A DNA stretch of 64,000 nt from Charina bottae (GCA_023362775.1 JALMGJ010000012.1:23777001-23841000), one strand, 5' to 3'; shown: positions 49,338-63,976, numbered from the stretch's first letter. Numbers and translations: made by a program. Notes: a model not told the origin generated them from the letters alone.

Positions 49338-49594
49338 GTCTGCAAGCAAACAACCAAGCTCAGAGAGCACCAAGGACTCCATAACTGCAAATCAAATGTA
49401 ACGAAGATGAATGACTGAACTTAGAAGAGACTGAGAAAGACATGGTTGGGTGGAGTTGATGAAATCCTCAAAAAGAGAGATGTGAGAAGTTTGAAGAACA
49501 AAAGATCCTGTATGTTATGGTATATGGATGCAATAGAATATACAAGGATAGAAAAATATGAAGTAGTATTATGGATGGTGCTAGCGTAACTTTA

Positions 49595-49690
49595 TTTATT
49601 TATTTATTATTAAGTTTATACACCGCCCATCTCGCTATAAAAGTGACTCTGGGCGGCTTACAAATAAAAATTATAAAACCATTATAAAAA
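49595..49690 (-). mobile_element. L2-type LINE 3' tail fragment
   Basis: On the minus strand it gives TTGTAAGCCGCCCAGAGTCA, then CGAGATGGGCGGTGTATAAA and a TAATAAATAAATAAA end. It lies between the two hammerhead-like motifs. Confidence 0.7.
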
Positions 49691-49748
49691 ATACAAAAAA
49701 TAAAAAATAGAAGATAAAAGAATATAATTTAGAATATAATTTAGTAGA

Positions 49749-49779
49749 CTGAAGAATCTACTTGGACAAGCAGCGAAAC
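49749..49779 (+). ncRNA. Second hammerhead-like core (decayed)
   Basis: CTGAAGA is followed by TCTACT, a loop TGGACA, AGCAGC and GAAAC. The stem II arms can form only about four of six pairs. The downstream text (CAAAAGAAAGAAATCCAGTTG) resembles the tail of Penelope-like elements. It may belong to a second fragment of the family. Confidence 0.35.
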
Positions 49780-49869
49780 GTTGCAACCAAAAGAAAGAAA
49801 TCCAGTTGCCATGACTCAACCTACAGACAATTCCACCTGGATGACTGAGAATCTTCATCGACATAATTT

Positions 49870-51425
49870 TGTTACTGTATATTCACTTCTCCTTTTCTCA
49901 TCTCTTGCTCTTAATTTCTTTGACTTTCTATTCCTTACTCCCTTTTTGTTCTTTGCATAAAGTTACTCATATCAAAAGGGAAATGCTTGATGGGTATGTA
50001 CTTATGTATGTACTATATCAATAAAAATACCAAGATAAAGGCACCATCAAAATCTATTTGTGGTATGCATTACCTGTAAAGGAAATGCAATTGCTTTAAT
50101 GCAATTACAGGCACAGAGAGATAAAAGTTGCAACAAGGAGTGTAGCTGGAAAACTGGTGCATTGTTGCTATCCTCCACAGGGCAATCTAGGACTATACCA
50201 AAGAGAGATCAGAGTTACTTTTGGCAAGAGCTACTAGTTTGTTTTTGAAATAACGGAACTTTCTTTTACTTTCACCTACAGTATATAATTAAAAATCAAA
50301 GTTCCCACTTTCCTTGTTATTGACAATATCTCTGAGTGTTAGAGGAGGTCTTATATCTCTGTAGTTTGAAATGCTTAAACCATAGGAAAAAAGGATAGCT
50401 CAAGAAGGATTAACATCAGGATTTTTATCTGGTGGCTGGGTATAAATGCCAGTTTTAGTTCTGAAGTTTGAGTCAATTACTGGATCATATAAAAGGTCCA
50501 GCAGGTAAATGTTCTGCTCAAACAATGGCAAACTGGCACAAAAGAAACACAGATTCCTATGCTTGTCATGATAGGATTTAGCTAAGGATGCATCTGAATT
50601 GAAATGCTGCTTTTCCATCCTCCTTTCCTTTTACATGTTTAGATAAAAGGAACTCAGCTGAATGTAGTAATAAGAAAAGAATATATAACTTGTCTTTATG
50701 ACTTATTGTCATTAACAGGCTTACAGTACAGTTGAACAGCTTCCCTCTGGCCACCCAGGGCCAAAGTATCTATAAATTCAGTGTTAAAGGGCCAATATTT
50801 GAAATCACAATGCTGGAGCTCATGGAGGTAGTATGCAAAGCTAAATGCAGAAATTTATCCAAAGGAAAAATGGCTGAGAGCCTAAAGTGGCTAATATATT
50901 TTCTGAGCACCCGGATGATACTTCTTCATTTTTACCACTCATCTTCAAAGTCTGTTCCAAACTAATAGTTGCTCATCATCATTAGGAAGAAGTGGGCTGG
51001 GAGGCATCCTTAACATGAGCTTCATGTCCTGCCTTCGCTTGTAAGATTGACTTTATTCAAACTAGCTGTCTAGTTTAATGGTCGCAACCTGATGATTTTT
51101 CAAGGAAAAAGAAGAGTAGCCTTCTCTAATCAAGTTCCCATATCTATTTCAGTTTGGAAATTATTTTACATTAAAGTAAAAACCATATTCTTGAATTTGG
51201 TGCGCTGGCTGTTAATCACAGGAAAAGGAGGTATGGTGAGGAACTGAAAGCACAAATCCTTTGGAATGGGAAGTCTTAAGGGAAGTCTAGCAGACAGACA
51301 AGAGACAAGGATATGGGCTATCATAAGCAAACCTTCATAGCCCCTATGGAAGACCTGACATTGGTTTTATTGCCCTTTGAGGAGTTAAACAAAATCAGTG
51401 AGAAATCACAGTGGGCGGAGTTATT
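49870..51425. other. NEO1 intron, nothing recognised
   Basis: No exon or classifiable repeat seen. Confidence 0.5.
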
Positions 51426-51430
51426 CTAAA

Positions 51431-51572
51431 GTAGGGTTTCCCCATCTGGTGATGGGAATTCCAGATGTGTGGACTTCAACTCCCAGAATTCTCAGCAATG
51501 GTCATGCTGGCTGGGGGTATTCTGGGGGTTGAAGTACACACATCTGAAAATTGCCCAGGCTAGGAAGCACTG
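51431..51572. mobile_element. hAT-type MITE, family H, degenerate
   Basis: The interior TGTGGACTTCAACTCCCAGA, CATGCTGGCTGGGGGTATTC and GGTTGAAGTACACACATCTG matches family H, but both outer termini are diverged. Confidence 0.7.
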
Positions 51573-53599
<2,027 letters not shown>

Positions 53600-53600
<1 letters not shown>

Positions 53601-55560
53601 GGAAAAGAAAATCTGAAGTTGTAAAGGCAGAATTTCAAGCAAGATGTGCTGCTTATGGTTAGAGACTGGAATGCCAAAGTTGGAAACAGTAAGAAAGAAA
53701 ATGTATTTGGACTATACGGCCTAGCAAACAGAAATGAAGCAGGGAAATGACTTATTTTCTGCCAATCCAATAATTTTTATATTGCTAACACTGTCTTAAA
53801 ACAACTAAAACAATGCCTATATACATGGACATTACCATAGAAATCAGATTAACCATAATATTGGTATAAAGGAGATGGAAGACCTCAGTTATAACAGCAA
53901 AGACATGGCCAGGGACTGACCGTGGAACAGATCACAAACTGCACACATGCAAGTTCCATGTTAAGCTAAGGCAGAAGAACAAACATTTCCACAATATGAT
54001 TTTGAGCATATATCCACTATGTTCAAGGAGAACATCTAGATTTGCTTTGAAGTTCTGAACCTTATTGATGGGGAATTGGAGGGACCAAGGAACAAAATAA
54101 ATGATCCTGGATGTCAGAACAGAAAGTGTAAATTGCTGAGAAGTCAAAGCCAAGAGAGACAAAGATCTCAGGAAGGAACTTCACAAGACAATTCAGAAAT
54201 CTGTTAGAAGAGACAAGAAGCAGTATTACAGTGACATCTGTAAATACATCAAAGATGGAAACAGACAAGAAAAAGCAAGAAAAGTCTTTCAAAGCATCTC
54301 TGAACTCAGAAGGAGGTTCCAACTTCAAATTGGTATGCTGAAAGATGCCAATGGACAGAGAGTAAATGATTCCACGAAGAATAAACAAAGATGAAAGGAA
54401 GATACTGAAATTTGATACAGGTGAGATGTCAACTTCCAAGGTAACTTAAAAGATATTTCATAATAACAAGCAATAGGAGATGAAGTTAGCTCAGTACTCC
54501 AGTAACTACCAAGTCAGAAAGTTACAGGGATAGATAGAATATCTACAGAAATATGGCAAGCAAGAGAAGAAGGATCAGTAAAGGTTCTAACCAAACTATG
54601 CCAGCAAATGTGGAGAACAACTCAGTGGCCAACAGATTGGAAGAGGTCAGTCTATATAGCAATAGCAAAGAAAGGAGACTTAACAGAGTTTGCAAAGTAC
54701 CATACAATATCCTAAATTTCACATGCTAGCAAAATAATTCTAAGAATCATCCAATGCATTTTAGAGCCCGATATGGAAAGGGTGATGCCAGATGTTCAAG
54801 CTGGTGTTAGAAAAGCCTGAGAAACAAGAGACATTATTGGTGTTGCATACTGGATAACTGAGAAAGCCAATGATTAGCAAAAAGAAGTCAATAGGTGTGG
54901 TGGATTTTGAGGCTGCTGCTGGTTCTCAGGAAGGAGAGAACACATTCCAGAGATATAAGAGGTCTCTCAGCCTGCAAAGCCTTGGCAGGGAGTCAAAGAG
55001 AGTTAGAGTAGCCCCGCACTAGAAGCTCCTGGGTTATTTCCCCGTAGGTTAGTTAGGATAGCCTTAGTCTGGCAAGATTCTGTCTATAGGGTGAGAACAA
55101 TAAAGAACTAGAGTTGGAGACATCGGCTTAGCGTTGTTCTTGGCCTGGTACACGACAATAGGTGACTTGATTATAGAAAGGCCTTCAATTGCATTGACCA
55201 TGCCAAGTTGTGGAATGTCCTTAGGAAAATGAAAATCCCAGAACATCTCATTGTCCTCATGCAAAATCTACAGTGCAGACAAGACATAGCAAAACAGAGT
55301 GGCTCCAGGAGTAAGACAAGGCTGTGTACTCTCTACTTATTTATTCAATCTATATGATGAATATATATTGAGGGAGGCTGAATTGGAAGCAAATGAGAGT
55401 GGATTTAAAACTGGAGGAAGAAACATCAATAACCTGCACTATGCTGATGACAGTACTTTGACAGCTGAAAATGCAAATGATCTACAAGGTCTAGTAATGA
55501 AAATCAAGGAGCACAGTGAAAAATATTATATCAGATTGTCCACTGGAGAACCTTTTTTAA
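53600..55560 (+). mobile_element. Decayed BovB LINE fragment, split by a solo LTR
   Basis: Broken frames give an endonuclease trace (RDWNAKVGNSK near 53665), an RT N-terminal trace (CQQMWRTTQWPTDWKR near 54600), DYRKAFNCIDHAKLWNVLRK (55165-55230), GVRQGCVLSTYLFNLYDEYI and NNLHYADDSTLTAE (55305-55460). The order follows the BovB protein at 10691, with many stops and shifts and a truncated 3' end. The solo LTR at 54896-55157 interrupts it. It is much older than the minus-strand copy. Confidence 0.85.
54896..55157 (+). mobile_element. Solo LTR, family S, 262 bp
   Basis: It runs TGTGGTGGATTTTGAGG to GGTACACGACA and is flanked by a perfect 5-bp duplication ATAGG (54891-54895 and 55158-55162). It shares with 39096 the order TTAGTCTGGCAAG, CTGT-TAT-G, AATAAAGA-ACTAGAGTTG and TAGCGTTGTT. 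It sits inside the decayed BovB RT, so it is younger than that element. Confidence 0.9.
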
Positions 55561-55589
55561 AAGCTTGCAATAATGTCTATATGTAGTAT

Positions 55590-57080
55590 GTAACCCTATA
55601 TGTATTTTGGTGCACATTTCTGCAAACATTGCTTTTTTTCTATTTTGACTAATGTACACAAACTATTTCTTCTACTACATTTTTGGGGATATATTCATTA
55701 TTTTACATACTTCTCCATAGTATAGTTTTTATATTATTGGCCAATGAACTCTGAATTCTGAATAACTAAGTTTCCATTCATGTACTGATTTGAACATATT
55801 AAATTAGATAAATTTGCGTTCAAATGCAAATGAACAGAATCATTCCCACATCCAAAAAGTTGAAATTGTTTGGATCCAAACTATTACGTAGATGGACACA
55901 GCATAGATTTCTGAAATGAGACAAAGATATCTCATAGGAGACTTATGAGGCTCATTTTCTGAAAAAGTAACTAAGGTGTTTTATGCTGTAGAAATATATC
56001 TGTGACATGAAGATATAAAAGATTAGGATTTATGAGAAATACACTACCCACTTGATGTGCAGGAAGTCAACAACATACTGCTTTGCTCTGATATTTTATT
56101 CCTCTTACCTGTTTTGTTTATTATTATTATTTTTGTAAAGAAGCTACATATAAAAACAGATACAATTTACAGCCTGCCAAGAGCACATGAATTCTGCTCT
56201 AAAAAACAAAACAAAACAAAACAAAAAAACAGGCTGGGATTTAGAATAGAAACATAAACAAAAGAGATATATGGTTTGATACATCACAGAGAAACAGCAA
56301 AAAACAAAACAAAAAAAAACACACCTAAATTGTTTTTCCCCCCTTTTTTAAAAAGTCACATCCATTAGAATCTTAGACTGTAGAGAGGAACTGTCTTATC
56401 TTTCACTAACTCTTTAGAAAACACAGGGAGCTTTACAAGGTTTAAATAATAGTGACGCAGAAAGCTGGAAAATATCAAAGCCATGCTGAGTGTGGTACCA
56501 GTCATTTCCTAGTGCACTGAAATCCATTAGGCTAGGAGTTGGTGGAGCTCATCACACATCATTATTACCATTATGTCCTTGAAGATGGGATAAAAGGAGC
56601 GATGGACTTTTATTTTCCTGCCCACTGGTGTTTATGGCATAATGGGCCTCCTATCTGTTGACTCGTTTGATTGCCTGCTTTAATGCTCTGCTCACAATCT
56701 GCCACAAAATATGTTAAATTAATGTATTGTATAGCACACTTGATTCAGAATTATGATTGCTATCCTTTCAGCAATAATTGATGCATATCAAGCCTGGTCT
56801 GATGATCTTTCTCTGTTTATGTCAATGAAACCACTGAAGGAGACTGCATACTAAATGGTAAGCTTTCCAGTAATGGCTTCAATACCTTCATATATTGGTT
56901 TTTGCAAAGACAATTTAGCAGGGATTAGTGGATCAGAAGAGGTCTTCTTTTAATTGTCTGCTTTTGGGGATAGAGTTCCACTTCAGCCAATTTTCATACA
57001 AAAACTTGCATGTTGGATCAACTACAGTTTCTAAGGCCTCTTTGAAGATAGGCTCCAATTAAGCTCGTGGCAAATGTTGA
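55590..57080. other. NEO1 intron, nothing recognised
   Basis: Contains AAAAC-rich low-complexity sequence at about 56200-56325. No exon seen. Confidence 0.5.
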
Positions 57081-57084
57081 AATT

Positions 57085-57203
57085 GTATTAGATATTTTAT
57101 TGAATTTTTGTAATATTTATGTTTTTATTGATTTTAAACTTATGTTGTGAACCGCCCAGGGTCCCTCCTTGCGGGGGAGATGGGCGGGATATAAATATGT
57201 TTA

Positions 57204-57246
<43 letters not shown>

Positions 57247-57252
57247 AATAAA
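57085..57252 (+). mobile_element. L2-type LINE 3' tail with (AAAT)n
   Basis: GTGAACCGCCCAGGGTCCCT, then GGGGGAGATGGGCGGGATAT and a long AAAT tract (about 57203-57252). It is the best-preserved tail of this family in the window. Confidence 0.8.
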
Positions 57253-57276
57253 TTCAGATGTAACTAATGCATAACA

Positions 57277-57613
57277 GGACAGCCAGTTTGGTGTAGTGGT
57301 TAAGGCATCAGGCTAGAAAACAGGAGACCATGAATTCTAGTCCTGCCCTCGGCACAAAGCCAGCTGGGTGACCTTGGGCCAGTCCCTCTCTTTCAGCCCT
57401 AGGAAGGAGGCAATGGCAAACCAGGAGACTGAGAGTTCTAGTCCTGCCTTAGGCATGAAAGCCGGCTGGGTGACCTTGGGCCAGTCCCTCTCTTTCAGCC
57501 CTAGGAAGGAGGCAATGGCAAACCACTTCTGAAAAACCTTGCCAAGAAAACTGCAGGAACTTGTCCAGGCAGTCTCCAAGAATCGGAAACAATTGAACAG
57601 ATTAAAAAAAAAA
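57277..57613 (+). mobile_element. tRNA-derived SINE (second family) with internal duplication
   Basis: It is flanked by an 8-bp duplication GCATAACA (57269-57276 and 57614-57621). The head TTTGGTGTAGTGGTTAAGG is followed by two tandem copies of a roughly 101-bp block (57321-57421 and 57422-57523) holding the B box and central body. The normal 3' end GAATCGGAAACAATTGAACA and A tail follow. Confidence 0.9.
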
Positions 57614-57621
57614 GCATAACA

Positions 57622-58228
57622 ATATACAAATAATCCTGCTGGATTAGATGAAGGCCCACTGTACCCCAACATTTTGAATTAAGGCCTTCTGGGCTTCTCA
57701 CAAGTGGGAGGTGGAGACATATCCCTCTCCTTCCATTGATCCGCTGTAGCTGATATTTGGAGGTGTGCTACCTCTGAACCCAGAGATTACATCTAGTCTT
57801 TGGGAGTAATAGCCCTTGGTAGACTGGACCTCCATGAATCCATCCCATTCCTTTTTAAGCTACTCAAGTAATGACCATCACCAAGTCTTGCGGTAACTAA
57901 TTCCTTTTGGCACCATGAATCCAAAGATCTAATATGACATCCTGGATTTAAACTATTCCACCGCCGCCCCCAACAAATTACACATACAGTATTGTTTCTC
58001 CAAACCACATTTTTATAAAACAGGAATCTAAAACTTCTTCTCTGTGAAGGGTCCTTCAAGTAGTATGCAGGGTTTCCAGGGCCACATGTGGTCCTGGAAC
58101 ATCTAGATGTAGCCTCAAGGCCTTAGGATGTACCCCTTAGAAAGCTTTCTCTCTCTTTTTTTATATAGAAAGACCTCCATAGTCAATCATAATTTTCGCA
58201 GGTTATACTTTCAACTGCAATGTCTTTT
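57622..58228. other. NEO1 intron, nothing recognised
   Basis: No feature seen. Confidence 0.5.
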
Positions 58229-58996
58229 TGTCAGAATAGAGGCTGAGTCTGATTCGGAAGAGGAAGGGACGGTAACAATAGAAGCAGGAAAGAACTAGGA
58301 TGGTGCAAAATTTGAATCAGGTCCAGAGCAGCTGATTGGAGGCAGCCCAGAAGAAGACTCGCCTCCACCTATCAGCACGCGAGAGAGAAGGTGTGGAAGG
58401 CAGGCAGAGCAACGGGAGGCATGATTGGCTCCCGCTCACAAACGGCACGAAAATTTATTTGTTTATTTGTCACATTTATATCCTGCCCATCTCCCCCACA
58501 AGGAGGGATCAAAAGGATAAAAGGCAAGCACAGCATGTACCCATTGCCGGAGAAAACTGGTCACGTTCCGTACTGCATCCTGGAGTGAATCGCGATCACG
58601 TTGCCATGCCAGCATCCCCGCTCAGGCCCTGCCTTGCCTCCATGCCACAGCCTTCCCTTGCAACCTCGCCAAGCTTCACGCCTGCGCCTTGCCTTGCAAA
58701 CCAGCCAAGCCTCGCGTCCGAGCCTTGCCTTGCCGTCCATCCAAGCTTCGTGTCAGATCCTAGCCTTGTTGCCCAGCTGCGTCCTGAGCCGTAATGTTGC
58801 CTTGCTGTCTTGCCGCACCAAGCCCCGCGCCAGAGCCTTGCATCACAGCCACATGGTGGCTGCCCGCGTTTGCGCCCAGTGGACTGAGCACGGTGCGCCA
58901 CCGAGTCCGTGAGCACCACGTGTCGTTTATTTGAGAGACTGTGTGATTGTGTAAATGTATTTCACACCTTCCTGCTTTGGGTCTTGGGACAGGACA
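58229..58996 (+). mobile_element. Solo LTR, GC-rich, 768 bp
   Basis: It runs TGTCAGAATAGAGGCTGAGT to TTGGGACAGGACA between perfect 5-bp duplications CTTTT (58224-58228 and 58997-59001). A TATA-like GGATAAAAGGCAAG is at about 58516. At 58630-58840 it has imperfect GC-rich tandem units around CCTTGCCTTGC and CCAAGC. The Pro/Ala/Ser-rich open frames there come from these units. It may derive from a Ty3/gypsy-type or ERV element; there is no internal region to tell. Confidence 0.8.
58447..58510 (-). mobile_element. L2-type LINE 3' tail inside the solo LTR
   Basis: On the minus strand it gives CCTCCTTGTGGGGGAGATGG, then GCAGGATATAAATGTGACAA and an ATAAACAAATAAA end, about 64 bp. It interrupts the LTR upstream of the TATA-like box. 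Confidence 0.65.
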
Positions 58997-59001
58997 CTTT
59001 T

Positions 59002-60783
59002 TACATGGAATGTTTTCCTGAGCCTGCCAACCATTCTTTGTAGACAGTGTGGGGTGTTTTGTTTTTTTTTTGGTCAATTGTCCCCTCTTTCCCTTGGAAA
59101 AAATTTGCATTTTTTTCTGGGAAGCCAATACTGAGAAACAAACCTAGGAGCCCTTGGTTTCTATCACTAATGAGACAGAACTATAACAACAGTCAAGAGC
59201 CTTCATTTACCCTGCCTTTGATACAGAAAATTCTCAGCTATCAAATAATATCCTGACTGCCAACATCCAGATTTCATGATATTATATCTGACTCATGCAC
59301 CTAATATACAAAAGGACATAATGACAACACTGAGCATTCCTTTCTCATCTCGTGTGTTGGAAAATGAACCCATCTGATTTAATCAGCTATTTGCCTTGTA
59401 CTGATTTTGTATTTTCATGACTGGCTTTATGTAACCTTCAGCTATTTATTTCTCCCTATGTATTCAATAGTTTGAAAATACTCAATTCCCATTAGTCAGA
59501 GAATGGTGAAATGAAGAGGCTGATAGCATGCCTGAACCAAAGTTAGTAATGATTACACTATATTAATCTTTTGAAAGCCATAGGAGATTTTCTTCCATGG
59601 TTTGCTATATTGGGTCAGGCTTAATTAAAACTACATTTCCCTTAGGACCCTTAAAATATAAAATAGAAATGTTACAGCATCAAATGCATTTTACTTCTGC
59701 TAAATTATCTGAAAATTTGTCATTTCTTAGATTTCTAGTTGCTATTTTGCACAGCATTCTCCAGGAGTGCTATTCAATGCAAGCCTCGTTGAACTGAGGA
59801 TATTCTGTGCAAGGATACTTTCTAAATCCGGAACTCTGAAGATCATACAGAATTCCAACTTGTATATATTGGCCATGTCACCGTAACATGTGGGAGATGG
59901 TTCATCATTTGCATTTTTCTGAGCTTTCTTGATTATTTTCAGCTGTATAAAACTCTTGGTCATGCAAAGCTCCTGGTAGTTTACAGAAGTTTTGATTAGG
60001 GCAATAATTGGCTGTTGATTGGCCAAAAGTTTGTTGATCTGAAAATCTGATTTGAAAGTCCTTCATTAAGACAACTTTGGCTGGACATCCTTGTCAAATA
60101 ATAGGCTGATTCCCCATGAAATGTCTCCTTATTGTAATGAACAGTATCCTAGTGAGCAGTGTCCAAAACAGCTACTAGAAGTTTATTGAATGATTAATTT
60201 TTAGAGAAATGTTTCATGCCAATTCAACCAATTTGTATGACATGGCTATCAAATCAAAAACCTTAATTAAGAACATTCAAAACAGTATTTCAAATCAGCA
60301 AGCTTTATTTACTTGTTTGTTTTCCATTGCAATCAGCAGCAAGCTGTTGACTGAATCAACATTTCTGTCAGCTATGTTACCTGTATACAAAATGTTATGT
60401 GAGCAATAGTTTTGCAAATCACCAAGGAAGCTCACTTGAATGTACACGAGGAACTATCACTTCCATGTTATATTGAATTGGTTAAGATAAACAGGCTGGA
60501 ATTCTGAATGACCATAATAATTTCTATATACACCATTCCTTTGTTGATTTTACTCTATTTTTGCCCCCCTGAGGCTATAATTCTGGTTGACAGCACAAAA
60601 TGGAAATCCAATTTTTAAAGCCCTTATTCTACAATGAAGCAAACCTCACAGTCTGTTTCAATATTACCATCTCAAAACACTCTTATTTTCTTGAAGTCTC
60701 TGAATCCTTTGGTTCTTACTCCTTGCAGACAAAAATGAGATGACAAATATATAAATGAAGCTGCACTGTCTCCTTGTGTGGCC
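59002..60783. other. NEO1 intron, nothing recognised
   Basis: AT-rich intronic sequence with no exon or repeat I can classify. Confidence 0.5.
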
Positions 60784-60886
60784 CTTCCTTCTTTCCTTCC
60801 TTCCTTCCTTCCTTCCTTCCTTCCTTCCTTCCTTCCTTCCTTCCTTCCTTCCTTCCTTCCTTCCTTCCTTCCTTCCTTCCTTCCTT
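60784..60886. repeat. (CTTC)n microsatellite, about 25 units
   Basis: A nearly perfect tetranucleotide tract of about 100 bp. Open frames across it (FLPS and KEGR repeats) are artefacts. Confidence 0.97.
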
Positions 60887-61204
60887 GTTTCCCTTTATCA
60901 AAATGTAGATTGGAAGCTCTTTCAGCAAAAACTTGCCCTCTAGCTTCTGTTTCTTTTTATACTGACTCATCCAAAAAAGGTATGACATTGAGCATATTTG
61001 TAAGAGAAGTAATAAAAATAGCAGTAGAAGACTACATCAGGATGAAGATAACAAGAGCATTAACTCAATTAAATCCTTAACTCTTAGACTGCACAAAGTT
61101 ACCTTCTACTGTTCAAACGCTGCTTCTGTATATATGTGTATAATCGCTGACAATACTATATTTTGCTTAGATGTCATGGTATGTTTCTTATGCAGTTGTA
61201 TTCT

Positions 61205-61292
61205 ATGCTTTTCCATGGGCTTATTACCCCATGGAGTCACTGCTGTGAGATGGGCAGACATATAAATAATTTAAATAAATAAAATTAATAAA
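61205..61292 (+). mobile_element. L2-type LINE 3' tail fragment
   Basis: CCCATGGAGTCACTGCTGTG, then AGATGGGCAGACATATAAAT and a TTAAATAAATAAA end. Confidence 0.6.
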
Positions 61293-63165
61293 TATTATGA
61301 GTAACTGGTTAATAGAATCTGTAAGCCATGCATGGAGAGGGTGTGGGTAGGAGAAGCTTTTTTGCTGAAAAATCTAATAAATACAGAAAACCAAATATAT
61401 CCATAAAACCTGTTTCAAAACAGCCTGTATATAGTTGTTTTAACTGCCTTTCTAAATACCTGAGGGGTGTGGCCTTGTATATCCTTAGGAAATGAGCATC
61501 ACAGAATGGGTTCTCCTTCAAGAAAAGTACTGATCCTTATACTGATCAATTTAGCTTTATTAAAGCAATAGGCATTCAATTGAGTGCTCTGATTGATGAT
61601 GTTGAGGATAATGGAAGTTGGTATAGCACCTTGAATCATGTCCCCAGAGTGGCTAGTAATATCTACTCTGGGCAAATATTAGTGTTGGTCCAGCTCCTGA
61701 GAAGCAACTTTTTGGAACAATTTCCAAATTTGAATATATTACAATTGACCTAATCTGGAATTTATAGAGCAGAGTAGTTCTTTTATAAAGTTCCAGTTGT
61801 TTAAGCTTTCAGATCTAGATGGTCCAAAACACTACTCTTGTTAGGTTGGTGCCTGATTAGAGAGAACTGTAGACAATGAAACATCAACTTTGTCTCTCCT
61901 AAATTTAGAAACAATCAGTACAGATCAGGAGCAAGGGATGGAAAAAGGGCTTCTAAAGGCTCTTCAACTGATTATTAATTAAATCTACATGCATATAATG
62001 ATGCCCCTATCCCTTAGAAACTAGTATGGGATAATTAATTTTTCTATTCCACTTCTCACTTTAATCTCCTGCACTTTTTTTTAATTATTGTTATTCTTGA
62101 GATAGTCTGCTCCAATGATTCCAGTAACATTCCCATTGGACAGTAGACTGTAATTTCTTGCTAGATTTCCCTTCTAATACGATATTATTGTCAATTATTT
62201 CCTAGCTAGTATATTAGATCAAAACTCTTCCAAAAACTTTGTTCAAGCTTCTTGTCACCTATTTGACTTATTTAAAAAGCATCTGGTTGATTCTATGAGC
62301 CACTGTAACCATAAATATGCTGCTTGATTAGGAAGTTACCATTGCTGTGGCAATGAAAAGTCACCATCTGTAGATTGGTGTTCTCTTTTGCTAGAAAATA
62401 ATATAGCAGCACATGGGTTACCACAACTTTCTCCACCCTGATGTGTTTCAGGTGTGTTGGAACCACAACTCCCAAAATTATCAATCACACAAACACATAA
62501 TTCATCCATACAGATCCTGACAATTTGGTGCACTTGCTTTTTGGATGTTTCTGTGTGTGTTGTGTTATAATTTATTTATTGAAACATTTAAAGGAACAGA
62601 ATAAGTAGCTATTTAAAAGGGAAAATAACCATAGTGAATAAGAATAAAATATCATTAAATAAACAAAGAATGAACAATTATCATAAAATTTAAAATTCTT
62701 TATTTTATTAATTGATTGATTAAATGTATAGAACTAACTTCATTCTGTTGTCTTAAGAAACTCAAAATCTTTTATAAAGCTAGAAACATGATTTTAATAT
62801 CGATAGCACCACTATTTGTCATTGTTCCAAAGACAGATGTAGCTAACCTCGTAAAGGAAAAAAAAAAGTAAAATGGAATTGAAAAAAAAATTAAAAAGAA
62901 ATAAAGAAAAGAAAAACCAGAAACAGCAATATATTAGAAATGATGTTGCTGAAGTCCTTTTAAGAGGCTCACTGCGTAACCATCAGGACCAGGCCTTTTG
63001 GCTTTAAGGGACTATGCTGTAGTTAAGCTCTGCACCAATTAAAATAATCTCCCTGCCCATTTCAACCATGAAGTCAACCCATACTCTAACAATTTTTTGT
63101 CTTCGTCCCATCTTCTCCTAGTTGTTTCTACCCAAATCCAAAATTTGGATATTCCAAAATAAAAT
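61293..63165. other. NEO1 intron, nothing recognised
   Basis: AT-rich, with A-rich low complexity near 62855-62930. No exon seen. Confidence 0.5.
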
Positions 63166-63169
63166 AATC

Positions 63170-63598
63170 CAAAAACCAATCCAGTCCGGCAGGATAGGCA
63201 TGCTTCAGGTCCTGTCAGCCAAGGAATGTCAGCTGGTGGGGACCAGGAGACGTGCTTTTTCTGCCATAGCGCCTGCCCTCTGGAACATCCTCCCTTCTGA
63301 GATTAGGATGGCCCCAACCTTGCTGGCCTTTCAGAAAGCCTTGAAGAACTGGTTATATGTCCAGGCCTGGGGTCCCAGGTGTATGAAGGACCCCGTTCCT
63401 TGTTGTGCTGACACTGAAGGATTATCATATAATATCACTTGGCTGCTATTTGAATTATTTTTTTGTATTGTGTTTAACTAATTTAATTGTTTTTATGATC
63501 GTTTGCTGCCCAGAGTCACTGGTTTGAAATGGGTGGTTATACAAATTGAATGAATGAATGAATGAATGAATGAATGAATGAATGAATGAATGAATGAA
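63170..63598 (+). mobile_element. L2-type LINE 3' end with C-terminal coding remnant
   Basis: The frame at 63122-63481 carries TRRRAFSAIAPALWNILPSE, then IRMAPTLLAFQKALKNWLYV. This is the conserved C-terminus of L2-like LINE proteins. It is followed by the tail GCTGCCCAGAGTCACTGG, AAATGGGTGGTTATACAAAT and a TGAA tract (63546-63598). It is 5' truncated, keeping only the end of ORF2. Confidence 0.8.
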
Positions 63599-63766
63599 AT
63601 TAAGAGGATCTCCTATGCTGATTTACTTGAGGTCTCCCCACAGTCGAAACTGTCTTCATCTATGGGGCACTAGGGTGAAATGGGAGGGGGGGGGGCAGAA
63701 AAATATAGAGATCACAGATCAAACAGTATTAACCAATGATAACCATAAAGGAGGAATTTGGTTTTA

Positions 63767-63976
<210 letters not shown>

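Larger units (their letters stand above)
47310..49390 (+). mobile_element. Penelope-like element (RT plus GIY-YIG endonuclease), decayed
   Basis: Four overlapping frame segments carry, in order, an N-terminal ILPADKGRTTVIMD block, HFYGHPKIHKPVIPL and HPIVSLAGTPIYNIAKEL, IMVSFNVTSLY, YQPIRGTPMGSPLLGLIAET (RT), and a GIY-YIG-like domain EKIGVIYNIQCKDC and SHFIGQTGRR. This architecture defines Penelope-like elements, which encode an RT fused to a GIY-YIG nuclease. A hammerhead-like motif follows at 49307. Element ends are approximate. Confidence 0.88.

Noticed and set aside
58336..58919. Pro/Ala/Ser-rich frames of 103-152 codons on both strands
   Set aside because: They arise from GC-rich tandem units inside a solo LTR and have no start context or homology.
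60716..61080. FLPS and KEGR repeat proteins
   Set aside because: They are translations of the (CTTC)n tract.
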